NCBI GenBank assembly: GCA_009777575.1
Contig: WRLO01000023.1
Location: forward strand, 1-43,086
Source of the DNA: Candidatus Cloacimonadota bacterium
Lineage (GTDB): Bacteria > Cloacimonadota > Cloacimonadia > Cloacimonadales > WRIO01
Direction: 5' to 3'
Length of the DNA: 43,086 nucleotides
Shown here: piece by piece, positions 1 to 7,844 of the stretch
Layout of the letters: every line of letters starts with the position of its first letter
Position numbering within the stretch: the first letter of the stretch is position 1
Translations under genes and position numbers: made by a program
The notes under the pieces: model-generated
The model's database searches: none
What the model was told of the DNA's origin: nothing
Seen by the model: only the letters and a program-made list of their open reading frames with translations

Positions 1-118
1 CCTTTTTGTGGGAATAATTAAAAAAAAAGTTTTTTTTTTTTTTTTTTTTTTTTTTGTACGAATATTTATCCGCAAATTCTAAAAAAAAAAATTTTTTCCC
101 CCCCCCCCCCCCCCCCCC
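1..118. other. Contig-edge homopolymer tracts (poly-T, poly-A, poly-C)
   Basis: A run of about 25 T (roughly 30-54), an A-run near 80-90 and a run of about 19 C (roughly 100-118) sit within the first 120 bases. The opposite contig end also carries a long C run. Nothing in this stretch looks coding. I read it as a low-quality assembly edge rather than biology. The proline-rich peptide one could translate from the C run should be ignored. Confidence 0.7.
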
Positions 119-344
119 GAATGATCTGCGTGTAATAAGGCTTTTTGTCACATTACTCTCTTCACAGCGCTGGCAACTTCCGTTTTTGCGAAGATTCTCC
201 CTTGAAGCTCACCTTGAAGAAATCTTGGATTCCAATCTATGCATTAGAACACGAGATTGCTTCGTAAGAATAGCAAATAGTGTCAGCTTTACAATTAACA
301 TACATGCTCAAATAAAAAAAACAAAAAATAAATGGAGGATAAAT

Positions 345-658
345 GTGTCCAAAACAAAAGAAATCATGAGTGGCATCCTCATGAATGATGTATTGAATGA
401 GGTTGTGAGTTCATTAGTTGAACTTTTCACAACAGCTGTAGGTTTGTATTGTATACACCCACATTGTAATAATCCTGATCTCAGATCGGGTTGTAGAAAA
501 AGCCAATATTTTGATACCCACGATAGCGGGAAAGGCGTTTTGGTGAGAGCTTATTGGCAAAATGATCGCGGCAATCTTAATAGATGGAGCGAGTCGAAAA
601 CGGCGATGATGCCGTAGGTAAAGCTGATACAGAAATTGTAATCAACGAAAAACAATAA
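345..658 (+). pseudogene. Possible small gene broken by frameshifts
   Basis: A GGAGG at 334-338 lies 6 bases before a GTG at 345. This frame reads MSKTKEIMSGILMNDVLNEV and stays open to a stop at 617, but after about 40 residues it loses protein-like character. Plausible sequence continues in the second frame (547-598, reading ELIGKMIAAILIDGAS) and then in the third frame (584-658, reading VENGDDAVGKADTEIVINEK). The last frame stops just before the ribosome binding site of the next gene. I infer either a decayed gene or sequencing errors at the contig edge. I do not recognise the family. Confidence 0.3.
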
Positions 659-675
659 GTCCTATGGAGGAAAAA

Positions 676-1419
676 ATGGGCAAATTACACATGAATACAG
701 TATTAATAATCTTTGTAGTGATAATGCTATCTGGATGTACCCAAAACTGGGGAACCTATTCAGCTATCTCAACAAGACAAATTAACTGGGATAAAATCAA
801 TGAATACGAACTAAAAAATCTTACAGAAAATGATGATGAATATTTAGCAATTGAACTAGGCATAGATCCTGGTAACATGGCTGATGTTATTGATAGAGCA
901 TTGCTTAATATACCAAATTCTGTTAGTTTTGTAGATGTAGATATTAAGGCTCGTAAGCGGTTAAGCACGCCATTTGTCTTGCGATTTGATAAAGTTACCT
1001 TATATATAAGAGGAAAAGTATTAACAGATCCTAATCTTAGCGGTACTCATCCACCAAGAATAACTTCAAGATATTCAAATATCAATCAAGATTATGATTA
1101 TCGTGCAGAAAAAAATCATATATACTATGGAACATTTAGTTTATTATCTACAAAACAATTTGACTGGGCAAGACTAAATGAGTACGAAAGAAAAGATTTA
1201 AATAAAAATTATCTTACTTCGTTAATAGTTTTTTTTGTTCCTTTAGTTGCTAGAAGTGGTGACCCTGTAAAAACAATCGAAAGATTAGAGAAATCAGAAC
1301 CAAACTTGGTTTTTCTAAATAATGTGTCCTTAATTGGAGAAAGAAACAGTGTGCCACCAATATTTACGAGTAGTTTTATCTTATATGAGGGAAATATTTT
1401 TATTGATGGTAAACCGTAA
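676..1419 (+). CDS. Lipoprotein with two tandem copies of one domain
   Basis: The start is the ATG at 676, because GGAGG at 666-670 is 5 bases upstream; the in-frame ATG at 664 overlaps that site. The N-terminus MGKLHMNTVLIIFVVIMLSGC is a signal peptide with lipobox LSGC, so the product should be lipid-anchored in the envelope. The mature part holds two related halves of about 100 residues. The first begins GTYSAISTRQINWDKINEYE and the second GTFSLLSTKQFDWARLNEYE, and both end in a stretch like LYIRGKVLTDP / LYEGNIFIDGKP. This internal duplication is directly visible. I do not recognise a named family, and no partner gene is adjacent: about 1.8 kb of repeats follows. Confidence 0.8.
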   Translation: MGKLHMNTVLIIFVVIMLSGCTQNWGTYSAISTRQINWDKINEYELKNLTENDDEYLAIELGIDPGNMADVIDRALLNIPNSVSFVDVDIKARKRLSTPFVLRFDKVTLYIRGKVLTDPNLSGTHPPRITSRYSNINQDYDYRAEKNHIYYGTFSLLSTKQFDWARLNEYERKDLNKNYLTSLIVFFVPLVARSGDPVKTIERLEKSEPNLVFLNNVSLIGERNSVPPIFTSSFILYEGNIFIDGKP

Positions 1420-1620
1420 AATGTTAATGCATTGATGCTAATCTAATTAAATTAAGACTGGACAATCACTTTTTCAGGTGAAATTGGTGTGTTTGCGGAA
1501 CGCAAGATTGCGTCCCCTACAAAACCGCTACGGAAAATATCAGATTGGGGATGCTGTTTTCTACCAGTCCATATTTCCTATCGGAGAGGAGTCATAATTG
1601 ACCGCAGTCTGAGAACCCAT

Positions 1621-1703
1621 ATTTGTAGTGGCGTATTGCTTACGCCTTATTTTCGACGCGAATACAAGCGTTTAGAAGGCGTAAGCAATACGCCACTACA
1701 AAT
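1621..1703. repeat. Perfect 27-bp inverted repeat (palindromic element)
   Basis: The arms at 1621-1647 and 1677-1703 are exact reverse complements, built on the core GTAGTGGCGTATTGCTTACG. They are separated by 29 bases, so the RNA could fold into a long hairpin. The core itself (GGCGTA-TTGCT-TACGCC) is a smaller palindrome of the type that recurs throughout the window. Confidence 0.9.
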
Positions 1704-1797
1704 ATGATTTCATAAAAATAAATAAAAACGACTGTTTTAGAAGACGTAAGCAATACGCCACTACAAATATGATCTCATAAAAATAAATAAAAACGAC
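1671..1797 (+). repeat. 62-bp direct tandem repeat
   Basis: Two 62-bp copies at 1671-1732 and 1736-1797 differ at only about two positions. Each contains the right arm of the 27-bp inverted repeat followed by an AT-rich stretch. The near identity implies a recent local duplication. Confidence 0.85.
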
Positions 1798-2060
1798 AAA
1801 ATAGGGGTTCTCGGATTGCGGTCATAACGCCCACCGAAGGTGTCGATTCAAGAGATATGAGGCTATGCGAATAGCTCGCAAAATTACCTCAATAGAAAAT
1901 GGTATACACTAAATTATCCTACCCTGAAGGGGTGGATCTCGTCAAAGTCCCACCCCTACGGGGTGGGAGATGGCGTTAAATATCGTTTTCTATTAAAAGC
2001 CACATCACCTTCGGGATGTGCAAAGAATATCATTAATTATATTTGACTTTTCGGGGCGGA

Positions 2061-2178
2061 TTCCTACAGAAAATATCAGAAAGGGGACGCTATTATCTAC
2101 CAAGCCATATTTCCTACGGAAAAGATCAGATGGGGGATGCTATTATCTGCCAAGCCATGTTTCCTACGGAATAAAAAT
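2061..2178 (+). repeat. 50-bp tandem repeat units, block 1
   Basis: The sequence TTCCTACGGAAA and its variants recurs at 2061, 2111 and 2161, giving a period of exactly 50 bp. Each unit contains a small palindrome (TTTCC-TAC-GGAAA) followed by a conserved AT-rich spacer. Related blocks with 49-52 bp spacing lie at 2493-2660 and 3064-3125. The units do not have unique spacers, so this is not a CRISPR array. Confidence 0.8.
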
Positions 2179-2389
2179 CGTTCGGGGGACATTGTTTTCT
2201 ACAAAGATTGATTCTCTTCGAGAAATTTTACGAATGTGTTGATAAAAATAATTCGTAGGATTTCAGATATTGTAGAAAAAGATATATTGCACTAAGATTG
2301 GTTTATCCCGATATGGATTGGAGAATGGTTCTTCATATTTTTCCATCATTATAAGGGTGAAGAATATTTAAAACCTCATTTCCACCTAA
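2147..2389 (+). repeat. 243-bp direct repeat, copy 1
   Basis: This stretch is repeated at 2629-2871, a constant offset of 482 bases, with only a handful of substitutions. It starts inside a 50-bp unit and runs through an AT-rich, apparently non-coding sequence. A stop codon follows the short open frame in both copies. Confidence 0.9.
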
Positions 2390-2492
2390 ACTCAAATTAG
2401 GTTAATTAGGTTTTATTTAGGGTTTACAATCGGCTACTGAGGTTGTTTTGTTTGAAAATTAGGTGATAATTAGGTTTTCTACCAAACCATAT

Positions 2493-2660
2493 TTCCTACG
2501 GAAAATATCAGATTGGGGTGCTATTATCTACCATGCCATGTTTCCTACGGAAAAAACAGACGGGGGATGCTATTTTCTACCAAGCCATATTTCCTGCGGA
2601 AAATATCAGATGGGGGGGATGTTATTTTCTGCCAAGCCATGTTTCCTACGGAATAAAAAT
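2493..2660 (+). repeat. 50-bp tandem repeat units, block 2
   Basis: Units begin at 2493, 2542, 2591 and 2643, a spacing of 49-52 bp. They are more diverged than block 1 and lead directly into the second copy of the 243-bp repeat. Confidence 0.75.
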
Positions 2661-2871
2661 CGTTCGGGTGAAATTGTTTTCTACAAAGATTGATTCTCTT
2701 CGAGAAATTTTACGAATGTGTTGATAAAAATAATTCGTAGGATTTCAGGTATTGTAGAAAAAGATATATTGCACTAAGATTGGTTTATCCCGATATGGAT
2801 TGGAGAATGGTTCTTCATATTTTTCCATCATTATAAGGGTGAAGAATATTTAAAACCTCATTTCCACCTAA
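2629..2871 (+). repeat. 243-bp direct repeat, copy 2
   Basis: Second copy of the sequence at 2147-2389. The few differences include ggggg to gggtg and cagatat to caggtat. Both copies sit downstream of tandem 50-bp units, so the whole module appears to have been duplicated. Confidence 0.9.
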
Positions 2872-3236
2872 TTTGCAGACAAAACAACCTCAGTAGAAGG
2901 ATTTGATCCCGAGGATAAACCTAATTAACCTCATTTCTCCAAAAAAAAGACAAAACAATAATTCAAATTAGGTTAATTAGGTTTTATTTAGGGTTTACAA
3001 TCGGCTACTGAGGTTGTTTTGTCTGAAAATTAGGTGATAATTAGGTTTTCTACCAAGCCATGTTTCCTACGGAAAATATCAGATTGGGGATGCTATTTTC
3101 TACCAAGCCATATTTCCTACGGAAAATTTAAGGTAATCGATTTTTCGGAGAGGAGTCATAATAGTTTACATATTCTGCTTGACTTTTTTACATAGTTTTG
3201 AAAATTTGTAAAAAAATTAGTTTCAAGGAGGGTTTG

Positions 3237-4571
3237 ATGAAAAATACAGTAATGTTAATGATACAAGAGAGCAGGTTTAAAGAGTTAAAGAATATAGTTG
3301 ATAAGATCAATGTAGTTGATATTGCAGACCTTTTTGAGCTATTAAGTAAAGAACAAATCATCATAGTATTTCGGATATTAAATAAAGAATCTGCTGCAGA
3401 AGTTTTTTCTTATCTTGATAGAGAGCACCAGCAGTTTATTATTGAAAGCATATCCGACAGGGAAATCAATAATATAATCGAAGAGTTGTTTATCGATGAT
3501 ACTGTAGATTTTCTCGAAGAAATGCCCGCTAATGTAGTGAGTAGGGTTTTAAAAACAGTTGATAATGAAACAAGAAAGCTAATTAACCTTTTCTTAGCTT
3601 ATCCAGATAATTCTGCTGGAAGCTTAATGACTATTGAAATGGTCGATTTAAGAAAGGAAATGACAGTTCAAGAAGCCATAGAGTATATAAAAAAAAATGG
3701 AGTAGACAAAGAAACAATAAATAACTGTTATGTGATTAATAGATTTAGGCGGCTTGAAGGCACCGTTTCCATCAGACGACTGATTTTGAGTGACTATGAT
3801 ACGCTTATAGAAGACATTATGGATACCGATGTCGTGAAGATCAACACATATGATGATCAAGAAGATATTGCTGAGCTGTTTAAAAAATACGATTATACAA
3901 CTATGCCTGTAGTTGATAAAGAAAACTGTTTAGTAGGAATTATTACAATTGACGACATAGTCGACATCATCGAACAAGAAAATACAGAGGACTTTCAAAT
4001 AATGGCTGCGATTACGCCATCTGAAGAAGTTTATATAAAGACTCCAGTATTTACATTATTTAAAAACAGAATTGTATGGCTTTTAATTTTGATGGTTTCT
4101 GCGACTTTATCCGGCGCCATCATAAGTGGTTTTGACAATATACTAGCAGCAAATATGATTTTGGCTTCATTTATACCAATGTTAATGGATACAGGTGGAA
4201 ATGCAGGTTCACAGGCCTCAACAATGGTTATTCGGAGCATTGCATTAGGCGAAGTTGTTTTTAAAGATCTCTTTAGGATTGTATGGAAAGAGTTTAGAGT
4301 CAGTTTGTTAGTCGGTTCTTCGTTAGCAATCGTCAATTTTTTGAGGATTTTATTATTCAAACAAGCGAGTCCAATAATCGCTTCGATAGTATGTATAAGT
4401 CTTTTCCTGACCGTTGTTATGGCTAAATTTCTTGGAGGGTTACTGCCTTTGTGTGCAAAAAAATTAAAATTAGATCCGGCAATAATGGCAAGCCCTTTTA
4501 TCACGACATTAGTAGACGCAATGTCATTAACTGTGTTTTTTAGTCTTTCTGTTTTGTTGTTAGATTTGTGA
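3237..4571 (+). CDS. mgtE: Magnesium transporter MgtE
   Basis: MgtE is a homodimeric inner-membrane Mg2+ channel gated by cytoplasmic Mg2+. The start is ATG 3237, preceded by AAGGAGGG four bases upstream; a TTG 13 codons earlier has no such site. About 444 residues follow the family plan: a helical MgtE_N superhelical domain (about 10-115), two CBS domains (about 125-250, with DTDVVKINTYDDQEDIAELF and VDKENCLVGIITIDDIVDII) and a C-terminal five-helix membrane domain. The pore signature TGGNAGSQAST is at about residues 318-328. It is the first gene of an operon with the ThiF-like gene, hydE and ung, with a gap of 29 bases to the next gene. A TTGACT at 3179 may be a -35 element but I see no good -10 at the right spacing. 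Confidence 0.95.
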   Translation: MKNTVMLMIQESRFKELKNIVDKINVVDIADLFELLSKEQIIIVFRILNKESAAEVFSYLDREHQQFIIESISDREINNIIEELFIDDTVDFLEEMPANVVSRVLKTVDNETRKLINLFLAYPDNSAGSLMTIEMVDLRKEMTVQEAIEYIKKNGVDKETINNCYVINRFRRLEGTVSIRRLILSDYDTLIEDIMDTDVVKINTYDDQEDIAELFKKYDYTTMPVVDKENCLVGIITIDDIVDIIEQENTEDFQIMAAITPSEEVYIKTPVFTLFKNRIVWLLILMVSATLSGAIISGFDNILAANMILASFIPMLMDTGGNAGSQASTMVIRSIALGEVVFKDLFRIVWKEFRVSLLVGSSLAIVNFLRILLFKQASPIIASIVCISLFLTVVMAKFLGGLLPLCAKKLKLDPAIMASPFITTLVDAMSLTVFFSLSVLLLDL

Positions 4572-4600
4572 TATGAATTTATTGAATAGAGATTGTTAAT

Positions 4601-5650
4601 ATGGAGCGATACTCAAGACAAATTGTTTTTAGTGAAATAGGGGAGGAGAGACAAAAGATTCTTCTCAATTCGAGAGTAGCTATATTAGGTCTTGGGGCAT
4701 TAGGAACGGTATCAGCCAATAATCTATGTCGCTCTGGGATAGGAAATTTGAGATTGATAGATAGGGACTATGTTGAATTATCAAATTTGCAACGACAGAT
4801 GCTCTACGATGAAATAGATGCAAAAGAACGTTTGCCTAAAGCCATAGCCGCAGCCAATCATCTAGCAAAAATTAATTCAGAAATAGTCATAGAACCAGTC
4901 ATAAAAGATGTTAATTCATCAAATATAGAAGATTTGATAAAAGATGTAGATTTGGTTTTGGATGCTACCGATAATTGGGAAATACGATTTTTATTAAACG
5001 AAGCGTGCCATTTTTTAAAAAAACCTTGGATATATTGTGCAGCTCTCGGTAGCGAAGGAATGACAATGAATATCATGGCTGGTGACAACAACCCTTGTTT
5101 AAAATGTTTTCTGCCGAATAAAATTTCAAATCAGGGGCAATCCTGTAGCACTTTTGGAGTATTAAATATGGCTACTATGGCTATAGCATCGGTGCAGTCT
5201 GCAGAGGCTTTAAAGATACTTATCTCAAATCACAGAACACAAAATGATTTTGATACTTATTCTCAAAACCCTTGTCAATGGGGGCAATTATTCACAATAG
5301 ATTTATGGAAAAATCATTCAGCAAATGTGAAATTTCAGAAAAACCCTGATTGTCCTGTTTGTGCTTTGGGAAACTACGAATATTTCGGTAAATTATCTGG
5401 TTCTTATACAACGAACCTTTGTGGGACAAATTCTATTCAGATAGTTCCGGCAACTTCAATAAATGTGGATTTTTCTGTTTTAGCAAACAAACTCAGTAGT
5501 ATTGGAAATGTTAAATACAACCAATATTATCTAAATTTTGCAGATAATAAATACGAAATAATGCTATTCAAAGATGGTAGAGCTATCATAAAAAATGCAA
5601 TTGATGCAAATAATGCAAAGTCGATTTATACAGAATATTTAGGATTATAA
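4601..5650 (+). CDS. ThiF/MoeB/HesA-family adenylyltransferase (E1-like)
   Basis: Enzymes of this family adenylate the C-terminal glycine of a ubiquitin-like sulfur carrier (ThiS or MoaD) or activate other carboxylates. Visible features are the nucleotide-binding loop GLGALG at about residues 30-35, the IDRDYVELSNLQRQ segment, DATDNWEIRF at about 119-128, and two zinc-binding pairs, CLKC (about 166) and CPVC (about 251). The N-terminus MERYSRQIVFSEIGEERQ is typical. After the zinc site comes a C-terminal tail of about 90 residues not needed for the core fold. No ThiS or MoaD gene is adjacent, so the carrier is unknown. It lies 31 bases before hydE and 29 after mgtE, in the same operon. The Shine-Dalgarno is weak. 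Confidence 0.88.
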   Translation: MERYSRQIVFSEIGEERQKILLNSRVAILGLGALGTVSANNLCRSGIGNLRLIDRDYVELSNLQRQMLYDEIDAKERLPKAIAAANHLAKINSEIVIEPVIKDVNSSNIEDLIKDVDLVLDATDNWEIRFLLNEACHFLKKPWIYCAALGSEGMTMNIMAGDNNPCLKCFLPNKISNQGQSCSTFGVLNMATMAIASVQSAEALKILISNHRTQNDFDTYSQNPCQWGQLFTIDLWKNHSANVKFQKNPDCPVCALGNYEYFGKLSGSYTTNLCGTNSIQIVPATSINVDFSVLANKLSSIGNVKYNQYYLNFADNKYEIMLFKDGRAIIKNAIDANNAKSIYTEYLGL

Positions 5651-5681
5651 AACGAAAATAGTTTTTATACATTAGAAAAAT

Positions 5682-6713
5682 ATGAATCATTTATTAGAAA
5701 TACTAAGAAATAATCGAGATTTACCTGATGATGATTTTAAAATAATCATAGAGGAAGAGCAATACGAAGAAGAGCTATTTTCTATAGCTGATAGTGTCCG
5801 AAGGCAACATTATGGTGTCGATGTCTATATTCGAGGTTTGATAGAGTTTACAAATTATTGTAAAAACAATTGCCTTTATTGTGGTATTCGTAGGGACAAT
5901 CAACATGTAAAAAGATATAGATTAGATAAAAATGAAATTTTAGCATGTTGTAAACAAGGCTATGAACTCGGTTTCCGCACCTTTGTTTTACAGGGGGGTG
6001 AGGATAATTATTTTACAGATGAGATGATTTCAGAAATAATCACTGAGATAAAGTCTTTATACTCAGATTGTGCAGTCACGTTGTCCATAGGAGAGAGAAC
6101 AAAAGAAACTTACAAGGCGTGGTTTGATGCTGGTGCAGATCGTTATTTACTCCGACATGAGACGGCAAATGAAGAGCATTATAAAAAAATCCATCCTGAA
6201 TGTTTGAGATTAAAAAATAGAAAAAAATGTTTATGGGATTTGAAAGAAATAGGTTATCAAGTAGGCTCTGGATTTATGGTTGGTTCACCTTTTCAGACCA
6301 TAGATTGCTTGATAGAAGACATTCGTTTTTTACAAGAATTACAACCTGATATGATAGGAATAGGACCTTTTCTTTCACATAAACAAACACCTTTTCATAG
6401 TTTTCCCAATGGCGATTTTCATAAATGTCTTCGATTGATAGCAATTCTGAGGTTGATATTTCCATATTCACTCATCCCAGCAACTACAGCTCTCGGAACT
6501 ATTAATACTCAAGGGCGAGAAATGGGGCTAAAAGCAGGTGCAAATATAGTGATGCCAAACCTTTCACCTGTAAAATTCAGAAAACAATACGAATTATATG
6601 ACAATAAAATCTGCACAAATGAAGAAGCTGCCGAATGCAAATCTTGTCTCGAAAAAAGGGTGCAGTCCGCTGGATACAGGATAGTTACTGATGTAGGTCA
6701 TGTAAGGAGATAA
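5682..6713 (+). CDS. hydE: [FeFe]-hydrogenase maturase HydE (radical SAM)
   Basis: HydE is a radical-SAM enzyme that helps assemble the two-iron subcluster of [FeFe] hydrogenase. The signature C-x3-C-x2-C (YCKNNCLYCGIRRDN) uses Cys60, 64 and 67 for the SAM-binding 4Fe-4S cluster. The segments LQGGEDNYFTD, GADRYLLRHETAN and NIVMPNLSPVKFRKQYELY are characteristic of HydE rather than the paralog PylB or BioB. A second cysteine set, C-x7-C-x2-C at 311, 319 and 322, matches the accessory-cluster spacing of the Thermotoga enzyme. Length (343 aa) is normal. HydF, HydG and a hydrogenase are not in the window. The next gene, ung, starts two bases after its stop. Confidence 0.93.
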   Translation: MNHLLEILRNNRDLPDDDFKIIIEEEQYEEELFSIADSVRRQHYGVDVYIRGLIEFTNYCKNNCLYCGIRRDNQHVKRYRLDKNEILACCKQGYELGFRTFVLQGGEDNYFTDEMISEIITEIKSLYSDCAVTLSIGERTKETYKAWFDAGADRYLLRHETANEEHYKKIHPECLRLKNRKKCLWDLKEIGYQVGSGFMVGSPFQTIDCLIEDIRFLQELQPDMIGIGPFLSHKQTPFHSFPNGDFHKCLRLIAILRLIFPYSLIPATTALGTINTQGREMGLKAGANIVMPNLSPVKFRKQYELYDNKICTNEEAAECKSCLEKRVQSAGYRIVTDVGHVRR

Positions 6714-6715
6714 AA

Positions 6716-7390
6716 ATGGTAAAATTTAACAATAGCTGGGACAATTATCTCTCAGTAGAATTTACAAAAGATTATTATTTAAGACTGAGAGAGTATTTAA
6801 AATATGAATATGCAAAAAAAACTGTTTATCCAGATATGTATGACATTTACAATGCCTTGAAAATAACAGCTTTTGACGATGTTCGCATAGTGATTTTAGG
6901 ACAAGATCCTTACCATGGGGCTGGACAAGCTTCAGGTTTGTCTTTTTCTGTTAATAAAGGTATAACAAGTCCGCCTTCATTAGAGAATATTTTTAAAGAG
7001 CTTCAAAGCGATTTGGGATGTTTTATTCCGAATAATGGTTTTTTAGAAAAATGGGCAAAACAGGGCGTTTTGTTGTTAAATTCAGTTTTGACAGTGCGTG
7101 CAAATATGGCAAATTCACATAGAGGTAAAGGCTGGGAAATATTTACAGATACAGTCATCAAACATTTAAACGATAGAGAAAAACCAGTTATTTTTATGCT
7201 TTGGGGTAATAATGCAAAAAATAAAAAATCAATCATCGTAAATCCTCAACATAAAATACTGGAAGCAGCTCACCCAAGCCCGCTCTCTGCATATTCTGGA
7301 TTTTTTGGATGTAAACATTTTTCACAAGCCAATACACTTTTGAAAGAAATGGGTTTTGAGGTTATTGATTGGCAAATAGAGAATGTATAG
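6716..7390 (+). CDS. ung: Uracil-DNA glycosylase, family 1
   Basis: Ung removes uracil from DNA and starts base-excision repair. The water-activating motif GQDPYHG is at residues 62-68 and the DNA-intercalation motif HPSPLSAYSGFFGCKHFSQAN begins at about 186. LLLNSVLTVRANMANSH and VIFMLWGNNAKNKKS are also typical. At 224 aa it is full length. Its ribosome binding site (AAGGAGATAAAA) overlaps the hydE stop codon, so the two are translationally linked, and ung closes the mgtE operon. Confidence 0.97.
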   Translation: MVKFNNSWDNYLSVEFTKDYYLRLREYLKYEYAKKTVYPDMYDIYNALKITAFDDVRIVILGQDPYHGAGQASGLSFSVNKGITSPPSLENIFKELQSDLGCFIPNNGFLEKWAKQGVLLLNSVLTVRANMANSHRGKGWEIFTDTVIKHLNDREKPVIFMLWGNNAKNKKSIIVNPQHKILEAAHPSPLSAYSGFFGCKHFSQANTLLKEMGFEVIDWQIENV

Positions 7391-7465
7391 GATATAGCAT
7401 TCAGAGGAGATCCTCCCAATATATTACACGAAAACAATATATTATCGTAGGGGTAACCCCAAAAG

Positions 7466-7588
7466 TGTCAACTTTTCGTGATGCTGTCTGTAGTGGTGGA
7501 GCTTGCCTCCGTTCAAACATATTATATAATGGTAAATTGGACGGAGGCAAGCTCCGCCACTACAATCACAAACTGCCGAAAGTTGACA
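7466..7588. repeat. 123-bp MITE-like inverted-repeat element, copy 1
   Basis: The ends TGTCAACTTTTCG and CGAAAGTTGACA are inverted. Inner arms at 7490-7512 and 7541-7563 (core GTAGTGGTGGAGCTTGCCTC) pair over 23 bp with one mismatch. A second, more decayed copy of the same length lies at 42400-42522. A partial relative with the same GTAGGGGTAA ... TGTCAACTTTT lead-in lies near 16266-16295. It has no coding capacity, so it is consistent with a non-autonomous mobile element or large REP. Confidence 0.85.
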
Positions 7589-7687
7589 GATATGGGGTAA
7601 CCCTCGCGGTTACCCATACTCAATGTGCAGGCGTCCTCAAAGGTTACCCCTACGGTTTTCATGCTTGGTGGTGATGGGGTATAATGG

Positions 7688-7766
7688 ACGATTCTGAGAG
7701 GAGCAAAGAATCTCAATTCCATTGAAATTTATAGAGTTACAGATTCTTTGCTACGCTCAGAATGAC
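7688..7766. repeat. Imperfect inverted repeat (AGATTCTTTGCTACGCTC type)
   Basis: Arms at about 7688-7713 and 7741-7766 (AGATTCTTTGCTACGCTCAG) are imperfect reverse complements separated by 27 bases. Related fragments occur near 180-210 and 42549-42592. This looks like a dispersed extragenic palindrome. Confidence 0.75.
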
Positions 7767-7844
7767 AAGGAATTCCTATTATGAGACAGCCCTATATGTG
7801 TCTTTTCGTAGAAAAAGTGAGGAGACTTTCTAGGAAATGAAAAA

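Larger units (their letters stand above)
1420..3236. repeat. Non-coding repeat-rich island of about 1.8 kb
   Basis: No credible gene lies between the lipoprotein and mgtE; the small open frames here are translations of repeats. The stretch holds a 27-bp perfect inverted repeat (1621-1703), a 62-bp direct repeat, a 21-bp hairpin at 1948-1968, several copies of a roughly 50-bp tandem unit and a 243-bp duplication. A further approximately 90-bp direct repeat appears at about 2391-2480 and 2963-3054, and a partial inverted copy of it lies at about 2880-2935. The pattern suggests accumulation of small palindromic elements and local duplication. Confidence 0.8.
7391..7844. other. Intergenic region holding palindromic elements
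   Basis: No gene is seen in these 454 bases. They carry a 123-bp inverted-repeat element (7466-7588), short palindromes around GGTAACCCC and GGTTACCC, and an imperfect inverted repeat at 7688-7766. Open frames here are translations of the repeats. Confidence 0.8.

Noticed and set aside
54..344. N-terminal coding region with a polyproline stretch
   Set aside because: It is the translation of a homopolymer C run at the contig edge.
2061..3125. Possible CRISPR array (regular 50-bp spacing)
   Set aside because: The whole unit repeats, with no unique spacers of constant length, and no cas genes are present.
5682..6713. PylB (methylornithine synthase) or BioB instead of HydE
   Set aside because: The GADRYLLRHETAN segment and the C-terminal C-x7-C-x2-C set match HydE, and no pyl or bio genes are near.
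7369..7722. Small genes downstream of ung
   Set aside because: The frames consist of the 123-bp element and neighbouring palindromes, with no binding site and no protein-like composition.
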